Source of the DNA: an uncultured Mailhella sp. | GTDB taxonomy: Bacteria; Desulfobacterota; Desulfovibrionia; Desulfovibrionales; Desulfovibrionaceae | NCBI RefSeq assembly: GCF_905187505.1 | Contig: NZ_CAJJIC010000061.1 | Coordinates: 1 to 12,848, forward strand | DNA length: 12,848 bases | Direction: 5' to 3' | Part shown: positions 7,273-12,848 of the stretch, in pieces | Layout of the letters: every line of letters begins with the position of its first letter | Position numbering within the stretch: position 1 is the stretch's first letter | Translations under genes and position numbers: made by a program | Notes under the pieces: model-generated | The model's database searches: none | Told to the model about the DNA's origin: nothing | What the model saw: the letters and a program-made list of their open reading frames with translations, nothing else

Positions 7273-8775
7273 ATGACGCTCGCCCTGCTCCTTTTCGTCC
7301 CGCTTCTGGCCGGACTTTTCATGTTCGTTCCCGGTTCGTGGCCCCGCCGCGCCCTGCTCGTGGTCACCGCGCTCGCCCACCTTGCGCTCTCTTCGCTCAC
7401 CCTGCGCGAGCTGCTCGCCGGGGCGCACCCCACGGCGCTTTTCGGCCTGCTCCAGCCCGATCTTCTCGGCGCCGTCTTTCTCATGCTGGCCGCCGTGCTC
7501 TTCGCCGCGGCCTCCGTGTACGCCGTGGGCTACCTGCGCGAAGAAGACAAAAAGCACGTCAAGCGCGACATCCAGAAGGGTCAGCTCTTCACCAACGCCC
7601 CGGAAACGCGCTTTCTCTCCTGCCTGTGCTTCTTCGTGGCGGCCATGACCCTGGTCACCACCACGGCCAATCTCGGCGCGCTGTGGGTGGGCATAGAACT
7701 CACCACCCTCGCGAGCGCCCCGCTCATCTACTTCCACCGCCACCGGAGCTCCATGGAAGCCACCTGGAAATATCTCATGATCTGCTCCGTGGGCATCGCC
7801 CTCGCGCTGCTCGGCAACATTCTCATGAGCGTGGCCTTCCACGATCCTGCTTCGGCCATGCCCGAAGGCATGGATCAGCTTTCCGCCTTCATGGAGCGTG
7901 CCCGCGGCATCGAGGGAACCAGCCGCGTCATCTGGCTCAAGGCCGCCTTCATCTTCCTGCTCGTGGGCTACGGCACCAAGATGGGCCTCTCGCCGCTGCA
8001 CACCTGGCTTCCCGACGCCCACAGTCAGGCGCCGTCCATGGTCTCGGGCATGCTCTCGGGCGCGCTTCTCAACTGCGCCCTGCTCGGCATCCTGCGCGGA
8101 CATCAGATCATGCGCGCCGCGGGACTCGGCGAATTCAGCGGTCAGCTTCTCGTGTTCTTCGGCCTTCTCTCCATGGTCACGGCCGCGGTGTTCATCGTGG
8201 GTCAGGGCCACTACAAGCGCCTTCTGGCCTACTCCAGCGTGGAGCACATGGGCATACTCGCCCTGGCCTTCGGCGTGGGCGGAGGCGCGCTCTTCGGCGG
8301 TCTGCTGCACGCCGTGTGCCACTCGCTCACCAAGTGCATGCTCTTTCTCGTGGCGGGCAACATCCTCACCCGCTATCACTCGCTCTCCAGCTACGACGTG
8401 CGCGGACTTCGGCAGGACATGCCCCTTTCCGGCGCGCTGTGGACGGCGGGCTTTCTCGCCATCGTGGGTTCTCCGCCCTTCGGCCTGTTCGTCAGCGAAT
8501 TCACCATTCTGAAGGGACTCTTCGCCCAGGCCGGGCTCGTCGTGGCCTTCATCTATCTCGCCGCGCTCGCCGTCATCTTCGTGGGCATGTCCATTCCGGT
8601 GCTGCGCATGGTGCAGGGCACGCCGCCCCACGACGTGCCCATGGACTACCATGAATCCCTTTTCAGCGTTCTTCCGCCCGCCGTGCTCTGTCTCATGGTG
8701 CTCGGTCTCGGCCTTGCCGTGCCCGACTGGCTCGTGGAAACGCTCAACCGCGCCGCCGCGCTTCTGGGGGCCTGA
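7273..8775 (+). CDS. hyfF: HyfF-like second antiporter-type membrane subunit
   Basis: 500 residues (E. coli HyfF is 526). This is a second NuoL/M/N-type ion-translocating subunit with about 14 membrane segments. Key residues are present: E142 (WVGIELTTLAS), K236 (YGTKMGLSPLHTWLPDAHSQAP), K315 (YKRLLAYSSVEHMG), H350 and K354 (CHSLTKCMLF) and E409 (GLFVSEF). A polar loop near residues 92-115 (LREEDKKHVKRDIQKGQLF) faces the aqueous side. GAGGG (7262-7266), inside the end of hyfE, lies 6 bases before the ATG. The stop overlaps the next start (TGATG). Two antiporter-type subunits plus HyfE predict more than one ion path. Confidence 0.93.
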   Translation: MTLALLLFVPLLAGLFMFVPGSWPRRALLVVTALAHLALSSLTLRELLAGAHPTALFGLLQPDLLGAVFLMLAAVLFAAASVYAVGYLREEDKKHVKRDIQKGQLFTNAPETRFLSCLCFFVAAMTLVTTTANLGALWVGIELTTLASAPLIYFHRHRSSMEATWKYLMICSVGIALALLGNILMSVAFHDPASAMPEGMDQLSAFMERARGIEGTSRVIWLKAAFIFLLVGYGTKMGLSPLHTWLPDAHSQAPSMVSGMLSGALLNCALLGILRGHQIMRAAGLGEFSGQLLVFFGLLSMVTAAVFIVGQGHYKRLLAYSSVEHMGILALAFGVGGGALFGGLLHAVCHSLTKCMLFLVAGNILTRYHSLSSYDVRGLRQDMPLSGALWTAGFLAIVGSPPFGLFVSEFTILKGLFAQAGLVVAFIYLAALAVIFVGMSIPVLRMVQGTPPHDVPMDYHESLFSVLPPAVLCLMVLGLGLAVPDWLVETLNRAAALLGA

Positions 8776-10268
8776 TGTTCAACTACCGCGAATCCGTCGA
8801 CTGGAACGACGTTCCTCTTGTTTCCATGGACGCGCTGTGCGCCTCCGTGGTGGAGCGCTGCCGCAGAGGCTGGCGTCTTCTGGCCCTGTTCGGCGTGCCT
8901 TCCCCTGCGGGAACCGAAGTCGTCTGCATTCTTGCCGACGCCTCATCAAGGCTTCTCGACGCCGTGCGCGCCCTGCCCGGCCGCGCCTACGCCTCCATCA
9001 CGCCGCACTGTCCGCAGGCGCATCTGTTTGAGCGCGAGCTCTTCGAGACCTGGGGCATAAGGCCCGAGGGACATCCGTGGCTCAAGCCCGTGCGCTTCCG
9101 CCCCGCAGAAGGGGAAAAGAGGACGCTGCGTCCCGGTCCGGCCGAAACCGACTACTACCGCGTGGAAGGCGCCGAAGTGCATGAGGTGGCCGTGGGCCCG
9201 GTGCACGCGGGCGTCATCGAACCCGGCCATTTCCGCTTTCAGTGCTACGGCGAAAACGTCATGCATCTGGAAATCGAGCTCGGTTTCCAGCACCGCGACG
9301 TGGAACGCCTCATTCTCACCTCGCCGTCCCGTCTCGTGCTTCCGCTCATGGAAAACATTGCGGGGGACACGGCCATAGGTCACGCCACGGCCTACTGCAC
9401 CGTGGCCGAGCGCCTTGCCGGCGCAAGAATCACGAACAGGGCGCACGTTCTGCGCCGTCTTGCGCTGGAGCTCGAGCGCCTTGCCAACCACACCCGCGAC
9501 CTCGGCGCCATCGGCGGCGACACCGGCTTTCTGCCCTCCTCGGCGTGGAACGGCCGCATCACCGGCGACTTTCTCAACATCACCGCGGAAATCTGCGGCA
9601 GCCGCTTCGGCCGCAATCTGCTCTGCGTCGGCGGCGTGAAGTGGGACGTGGACGCCGGTCTCAGTCAGGCGCTGATCAAACGCCTGCGCTCCGCCTTCCG
9701 CGACGCACGCGGCTCGGTGGACGTCATGCTGGAGACCTCCAGCGTGCTTGCGCGTCTCACGGGCACGGGCAAGGTCTCGTTCGAGGACGCCCGAGCGCTC
9801 GGACTCGTGGGCATGGCGGCACGCGCCTGCGGCGTGGACATGGACGCCCGCACGGACTGGCCGCTCTGCGACGTGGCGGGAGGTTCGACGCACAAGCGCA
9901 TCCGAACGACGGGCGACGTGCTGGCCCGCACGCTTCTGCGCAGCGACGAGCTCAACGACTCGGCCGCCTCGGCCGAATCCGATCTCATGCAGCTCGGCTT
10001 TTCCAGCGGAGAGGAACGATGCCGCGTTTCCGTGCCCGAAGCTCTGCCCCCGCACAGGCTGGCCGTGGCGCAGGTGGAAGGCTGGCGCGGCGAGATATGC
10101 CACGTGGGCATGACCGGCAACGACGGCTCCTGGCTGGCCTACAAGGTGGTGGACCCGTCCTTTCACAACTGGTCAGGCCTCGCCATGGCCCTGCGGGGGG
10201 AACCCATTTCCGACTTCCCGCTGTGCAACAAGAGCTTCAACCTGTCCTACTGCGGGCACGACCTGTAG
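8775..10268 (+). CDS. hyfG: HycE/HyfG-like NuoC-NuoD fusion without NiFe-site cysteines (Ehr large subunit)
   Basis: 497 residues. The N-terminal part (about 1-125) is NuoC-like, ending in LFERELFETWGIRPEGHP; the rest is NuoD/hydrogenase-large-subunit-like, entered at GPVHAGVIEPGHFRF and LEIELGFQHRDVERL. In active group 4 hydrogenases the first nickel motif reads ERxCGxCxxxH; here it is E193-N-I-A196-G-D-T199-A-I-G-H203, so both Cys are replaced while E and H remain. The C-terminal motif, normally DPCxxC, aligns with N489-L-S491-Y-C493-G494, again without the ligands, although unaligned C484 and C493 are nearby. The protein ends at L497 with no cleavable tail. Binding of a NiFe centre is therefore not expected. 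This is the hallmark of Ehr complexes; the real substrate is unknown. GGGGG (8766-8770) precedes the overlapping ATG. Confidence 0.92.
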   Translation: MFNYRESVDWNDVPLVSMDALCASVVERCRRGWRLLALFGVPSPAGTEVVCILADASSRLLDAVRALPGRAYASITPHCPQAHLFERELFETWGIRPEGHPWLKPVRFRPAEGEKRTLRPGPAETDYYRVEGAEVHEVAVGPVHAGVIEPGHFRFQCYGENVMHLEIELGFQHRDVERLILTSPSRLVLPLMENIAGDTAIGHATAYCTVAERLAGARITNRAHVLRRLALELERLANHTRDLGAIGGDTGFLPSSAWNGRITGDFLNITAEICGSRFGRNLLCVGGVKWDVDAGLSQALIKRLRSAFRDARGSVDVMLETSSVLARLTGTGKVSFEDARALGLVGMAARACGVDMDARTDWPLCDVAGGSTHKRIRTTGDVLARTLLRSDELNDSAASAESDLMQLGFSSGEERCRVSVPEALPPHRLAVAQVEGWRGEICHVGMTGNDGSWLAYKVVDPSFHNWSGLAMALRGEPISDFPLCNKSFNLSYCGHDL

Positions 10269-10277
10269 GAATACGCC

Positions 10278-11081
10278 ATGCTGAACATCATCAGAGAACG
10301 CCTGCATCAGGGCTACCGCACCCTGAACTACCCCTTTGCATCCCCTTCCATAAGCCCGCGCTTCGCCGGTCTCCCCTCCCTTGAGCCCGGCTCCTGCAAG
10401 GGCTGCAAAAGCCGCGCCTGCCTTGCGGCCTGTCCCACGGGTGCGCTGCGCATCGCCGCCGAAGGCCCGGAACTCGACATGGGCCGCTGCCTGTTCTGCC
10501 GCGCCTGCGAAACGGCCTGTCCCGAAGGCAGGATCACCTTCACCCACGAGCACCGGCTTGCCGCCTACACCCGCGAAGCGCTCATCGTGCGCGGCCGGGC
10601 CCCGGAAGATGTCGACCAGCCCGGCATACGCCCTGCCCGGGGCGAACAGAAAAGGGATCTTTCGCTCTTTTCCCGCTCCCTCAAGCTGCGCGAGGTGAGC
10701 GCGGGCGGCTGCATGGCCTGCGAGGCGGACGTGAACGTGCTCGGCACGCTCATCTACGACCTCGGACGCTTCGGCATCGAATACGCGGCCTCGCCCCGTC
10801 ACGCCGACGGCCTGCTCGTCACCGGCCCTGTGACGGAAAACATGAAAAAGGCGCTGCTCGACGCCTGGCAGGCCGTGCCGGAACCGAAAATAGTCATTGC
10901 CGTGGGCGCGTGCGCCATTTCAGGCGGCACGTTCCGCGGCAGCCGCGAAGGGTGCGGCGGCGTGGAATCCGTGCTTCCTGAGGGAAGCGTGGACGTGTAC
11001 GTGCCGGGCTGCCCGCCCAATCCCTGGACCATACTCGACGGCATTCTGTCCGTGGCGTGGAAAAAACGCATGGCAAAGTAA
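10278..11081 (+). CDS. hyfI: Fused ferredoxin (HycF/HyfH-like) and small subunit (HycG/HyfI/NuoB-like)
   Basis: 267 residues combining two subunits that are separate in E. coli. The N-terminal half (1-90) resembles HycF: MLNIIRERLHQGYRTLNYPF, then two [4Fe-4S] motifs, C40-C43-C48-C52-P (with an unusual four-residue gap between the second and third Cys) and the regular C71-C74-C77-C81-P. A linker rich in Arg and Glu (about 95-135) follows. The C-terminal half is NuoB/HycG-like with the proximal cluster cysteines C145 and C148 (GGCMACEADVN), C212 (VGACAISGG) and C245 (VPGCPPNP). All twelve expected cysteines are present, so an electron path of three [4Fe-4S] clusters is predicted. AGGA (10267-10270), overlapping the previous stop, lies 7 bases before the ATG. 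Last gene of the operon. Confidence 0.93.
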   Translation: MLNIIRERLHQGYRTLNYPFASPSISPRFAGLPSLEPGSCKGCKSRACLAACPTGALRIAAEGPELDMGRCLFCRACETACPEGRITFTHEHRLAAYTREALIVRGRAPEDVDQPGIRPARGEQKRDLSLFSRSLKLREVSAGGCMACEADVNVLGTLIYDLGRFGIEYAASPRHADGLLVTGPVTENMKKALLDAWQAVPEPKIVIAVGACAISGGTFRGSREGCGGVESVLPEGSVDVYVPGCPPNPWTILDGILSVAWKKRMAK

Positions 11082-11108
11082 GAAGCGGAGGGCTGCTCCG
11101 CCATCCCG

Positions 11109-11133
11109 AAGGGGCGGTCTTCCGCCCCTTTTT
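11109..11133 (+). terminator. Intrinsic terminator of the Ehr operon
   Basis: AAGGGGCGG (11109-11117) pairs with CCGCCCCTT (11122-11130) around a TCTT loop, followed by a T-run to 11133. It begins 27 bases after the last stop. A smaller hairpin (GCGGAG 11085-11090 with CTCCGC 11096-11101) precedes it. Confidence 0.88.
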
Positions 11134-11296
11134 CGTGCCCGCAGGCTCTTCCCGGCACGCCCTCCCTGCGACCGCTTCCGCTCCCCTGCCGCCGCCGGGG
11201 GACAGCCTGCCCCAGCGCCTCAGCGCCGCCGAAGCCCCGGAGCCGACCGTCTGCGAGGAAGGATTCCCGTCCGCGCGGCACGCGCCGAAGCCTGCC

Positions 11297-11321
11297 CCCG
11301 GACGGAACGTGGCCGTCCGGG
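11297..11321. repeat. 9-bp GC-rich hairpin
   Basis: CCCGGACGG (11297-11305) and CCGTCCGGG (11313-11321) pair perfectly around a 7-base loop. There is no T-run after it, so it is not a standard terminator. It might be a dispersed palindromic element or a structure in an untranslated RNA. Confidence 0.4.
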
Positions 11322-11426
11322 AATCAACGATGCCCCGACCGTCAGCACCACGGCCGCATGACCATGCACATTTCTGTAGCATCCTTATTTTGTTAAGCAT
11401 TTTTCTTTGAAAAAATGCCGCCTTCC

Positions 11427-11447
11427 ATGACGCACTTCTATGACGCA
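11427..11447. repeat. Direct repeat ATGACGCA x2 (candidate operator)
   Basis: ATGACGCA occurs at 11427-11434 and 11440-11447, 13 bases apart. The inverse word CGTCA appears twice, in tandem, at 11508-11517. The spacing is not the 11-base period of a PhoB box, so a Pho assignment is not supported. Confidence 0.35.
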
Positions 11448-11534
11448 TCTTTTTTTCATGCTCTAACTGCCGTGCAACACTGCAAAAAGAGTTTTCGAGA
11501 CGCGTTTCGTCACGTCACAAACGCCGTTTCCGTC

Positions 11535-11563
11535 TGGACGAAAAGAGTACCATGTGTTATAGG
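11535..11563 (+). promoter_or_regulatory. Candidate sigma70 promoter for glpQ
   Basis: TGGACG (11535-11540, 4/6 to TTGACA), a 17-base spacer, then TATAGG (11558-11563, 4/6) with an upstream TG one base before it (extended -10). Start of transcription would be near 11570, giving a leader of about 63 bases before the ATG. The tandem CGTCACGTCAC (11508-11518) sits just upstream of the -35, a position suited to an activator. Confidence 0.4.
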
Positions 11564-11632
11564 CGAGTCAATCCGGCTACGAATCGACATTTCGTGCGAT
11601 CGTCCGGTTCACGCTGCAACAGGAGAGTATCC

Positions 11633-12661
11633 ATGCGTAAAGCGCTTCTTGTCCCGGCCCTCGCCCTGGCCCTTCTGCTTCCCCTCTCGGCCAGCGCCGC
11701 CGACTATCGTCCCGACGTCGCCGCCCATCGCGGCGCGAGCGGCTATCTGCCCGAGCATACCCTGCCCGCCAAGGCCATGGCCTACGCCATGGGCGTGGAC
11801 TATGTGGAACAGGACGTGGTCATGACCAAGGACGGCAAGCTCATGGTCATGCACGACATTCTCGTGGATACCACTACCGACGTGGCCAAGAAGTTCCCCG
11901 ACCGCCATCGTGAAAACGGCCGCTATTACGCCTCCGACTTCACCTTCGACGAGCTGCGCACCCTGCGCGTGACCGAACGCTTCGACCCCAAGACCGGCAA
12001 GGCCGTGTTCCCCGGCCGCTTCCCCGACTCCCCCATCGCCTACCAGATTCCCTCCCTTGAGGAGGAATTCTATCAGGTACAGGGCCTGAACAAGTCCACC
12101 GGCAGGAACGTGGGCGTGTACGTGGAAGTGAAGGAACCCGACTTCTTCACCGCTCAGGGTCTGGACATTCTCAAGGCCACCATCGACACCATGACCAAGT
12201 TCGGCTACAACAGCCCGGACAGCAAGGCCATTCTGCAGATCTTCGACTATGAGGCCGTGATCCGCGCCCGCGAACTCGGCTGGAAGGGACAGCTGTGCAT
12301 GCTGGTCACCGCCGGCGGCCAGGGCGTCAAGGACGACAAGGCCCGCCACAAGTGGCTGACCACGCCTGAAGGCATCAAGGAAGTGTCCAAGTACGCCACC
12401 ATCTACGCCCCGAACTTCAACCTGCTCGCCGTGCCCACGGCCGACGGCAAGGGCTACACCCTTTCCAACATCGGCGACATCGCCCGCGAGAACGGCATGA
12501 AGCTGCATTCCTGGACTCTGCGCAAGGACTCCCTGCCCAAGGGCTTCAAGGACTTCAACGAAGTGCTCGACGTGTCCTTCAAGCAGCTCAAGGTGGACGG
12601 CATGTTCTCCGACTTCCCGGATCTGCTCGTGGAATACCTCAAGGCCAACAACCTGCGCTAA
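11633..12661 (+). CDS. glpQ: Secreted glycerophosphodiester phosphodiesterase
   Basis: 342 residues; E. coli GlpQ has 358 and is very similar in order of motifs. It hydrolyses glycerophosphodiesters (from phospholipid head groups) to sn-glycerol 3-phosphate plus an alcohol, outside the cytoplasm. A signal peptide is clear: MRK, a hydrophobic Ala/Leu core, and an Ala-X-Ala-type site around A22 (LSASA before ADYRP). The catalytic and metal motifs of the GDPD fold are present: AHRGASGYLPEHT (H32, R33, E41), VEQDVVMTKDGKLMVMHD (E59, D61, H74) and VEVKEP (E165, K167). FSDFPD near the C-terminus is also typical. The ATG at 11633 is chosen because AGGAGA (11621-11626) precedes it and the signal peptide starts exactly there; an in-frame upstream ATG at 11552 would bury it. 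No glycerol-3-phosphate transporter gene is adjacent in the window. Confidence 0.94.
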   Translation: MRKALLVPALALALLLPLSASAADYRPDVAAHRGASGYLPEHTLPAKAMAYAMGVDYVEQDVVMTKDGKLMVMHDILVDTTTDVAKKFPDRHRENGRYYASDFTFDELRTLRVTERFDPKTGKAVFPGRFPDSPIAYQIPSLEEEFYQVQGLNKSTGRNVGVYVEVKEPDFFTAQGLDILKATIDTMTKFGYNSPDSKAILQIFDYEAVIRARELGWKGQLCMLVTAGGQGVKDDKARHKWLTTPEGIKEVSKYATIYAPNFNLLAVPTADGKGYTLSNIGDIARENGMKLHSWTLRKDSLPKGFKDFNEVLDVSFKQLKVDGMFSDFPDLLVEYLKANNLR

Positions 12662-12672
12662 ATAGCGACGCC

Positions 12673-12714
12673 GCGCCGAAGACGGCGTGAGTCCGTCTCA
12701 CGGACTTCCGGCGC
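12673..12714. repeat. Nested stem-loop after glpQ
   Basis: The outer arms GCGCCG (12673-12678) and CGGCGC (12709-12714) enclose an inner hairpin AGTCCG (12690-12695) / CGGACT (12701-12706). It lies between the glpQ stop and the terminator, and could protect the mRNA 3' end. Confidence 0.4.
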
Positions 12715-12721
12715 ACGAGAC

Positions 12722-12759
12722 AAAAAAGACCGGTCTCCTTCGGGAAACCGGTCTTTTTT
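12722..12759. terminator. Strong intrinsic terminator with UUCG loop, both directions
   Basis: AAAAAAGACCGGT (12722-12734) and ACCGGTCTTTTTT (12747-12759) are perfect 13-base complements. Inside, TCC (12736-12738) and GGA (12743-12745) pair around a TTCG tetraloop. The A-run on one side and T-run on the other make it symmetric, so it could also end a minus-strand transcript from the right. Confidence 0.92.
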
Positions 12760-12848
12760 CATGGCGGACTCTCTTCCGCAACATTTCTTCACGGGAGCAC
12801 GCCCGTCTCCGCGGCAGCGACACGGCAGAAACGCCGCTCGCTCAGCCC
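12760..12848. other. Unassigned end of window
   Basis: No gene can be supported. On the minus strand one frame is open from the window edge to a TGA at 12789-12791 (19 codons), which could be the tail of a convergent gene served by the bidirectional terminator, but this is too short to judge. Confidence 0.3.

Larger units (their letters stand above)
11134..11632. other. 499-base non-coding stretch before glpQ
   Basis: The first 240 bases are very GC-rich and hold a 9-bp hairpin; the segment from about 11375 to 11460 is AT-rich. Open frames crossing it have Arg/Pro/Ser-rich, repeat-free translations without a ribosome site and resemble nothing I know. The second half holds TGACG/CGTCA words and a plausible promoter. 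It probably contains the glpQ regulatory region; no RNA gene is recognised. Confidence 0.6.

Noticed and set aside
8775..10268. Calling this gene an active NiFe hydrogenase/formate hydrogenlyase large subunit
   Set aside because: The overall similarity is there, but all four nickel-site cysteines are replaced.
11057..11410. Open frame of 117 codons after the Ehr operon
   Set aside because: It runs through the operon terminator, starts inside the previous gene, and has a Pro/Ala/Arg-rich random-looking translation.
11427..11447. PhoB box upstream of glpQ
   Set aside because: The direct repeat has a 13-base period and does not match the CTGTCAT-type 7+4 pattern.
11552..11632. Upstream ATG extension of GlpQ
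   Set aside because: It would place 27 polar residues before an excellent signal peptide and ignores the ribosome site at 11621-11626.

Overview
The window is GC-rich, with strong C/G preference at third codon positions and AT-rich islands at two promoter-like regions. All recognisable genes are on the + strand. A complex I/group 4 hydrogenase-like membrane cluster beside a sulfo-group enzyme suggests an anaerobic, possibly gut-associated proteobacterium of the Desulfovibrionaceae type. That taxonomic guess rests on gene content and general style only; no rRNA or other marker is present.

Region 1 (1-3162) holds a two-gene unit. It contains an arylsulfate sulfotransferase-type six-bladed beta-propeller without a visible signal peptide (191-1570), a perfect 12-bp stem-loop, and a DASS/SLC13-type anion transporter (1631-3103) closed by a hairpin terminator. 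The pairing suggests import of an organic or inorganic anion linked to intracellular sulfo-group transfer. An AT-rich leader with a 10-bp inverted repeat over a -10-like box lies upstream.

Region 2 (3163-3678) is a 516-base gap with no credible gene. It contains a GACG/CGTC-ended A/T palindrome and repeated GCCTTTTT words.

Region 3 (3679-11133) is a tightly packed six-gene operon with overlaps or gaps of at most 9 bases: hyfB-, hyfC-, hyfE-, hyfF- and hyfG-like genes, then a fused ferredoxin/small-subunit gene, then an intrinsic terminator. The architecture is that of hydrogenase-4/formate hydrogenlyase. However, the large subunit has lost all four cysteines that would hold the NiFe site (A196/T199 in the first motif, S491/G494 in the second). 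The ion-translocating Glu/Lys/His residues of both antiporter-like subunits and all iron-sulfur cysteines of the electron-transfer subunit are kept. It is therefore best read as an energy-converting hydrogenase-related (Ehr) complex: a membrane ion pump driven by an unknown redox or other reaction, not an H2 enzyme. This is the most interesting content of the window. No hyp maturation genes, formate dehydrogenase or regulator lie nearby.

Region 4 (11134-11632) is a 499-base non-coding stretch with a hairpin, repeated TGACG/CGTCA words and a plausible extended -10 promoter. Region 5 (11633-12759) is glpQ, a secreted glycerophosphodiester phosphodiesterase, ending in a strong bidirectional-looking terminator with a UUCG loop. 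The last 89 bases hold nothing that can be assigned.
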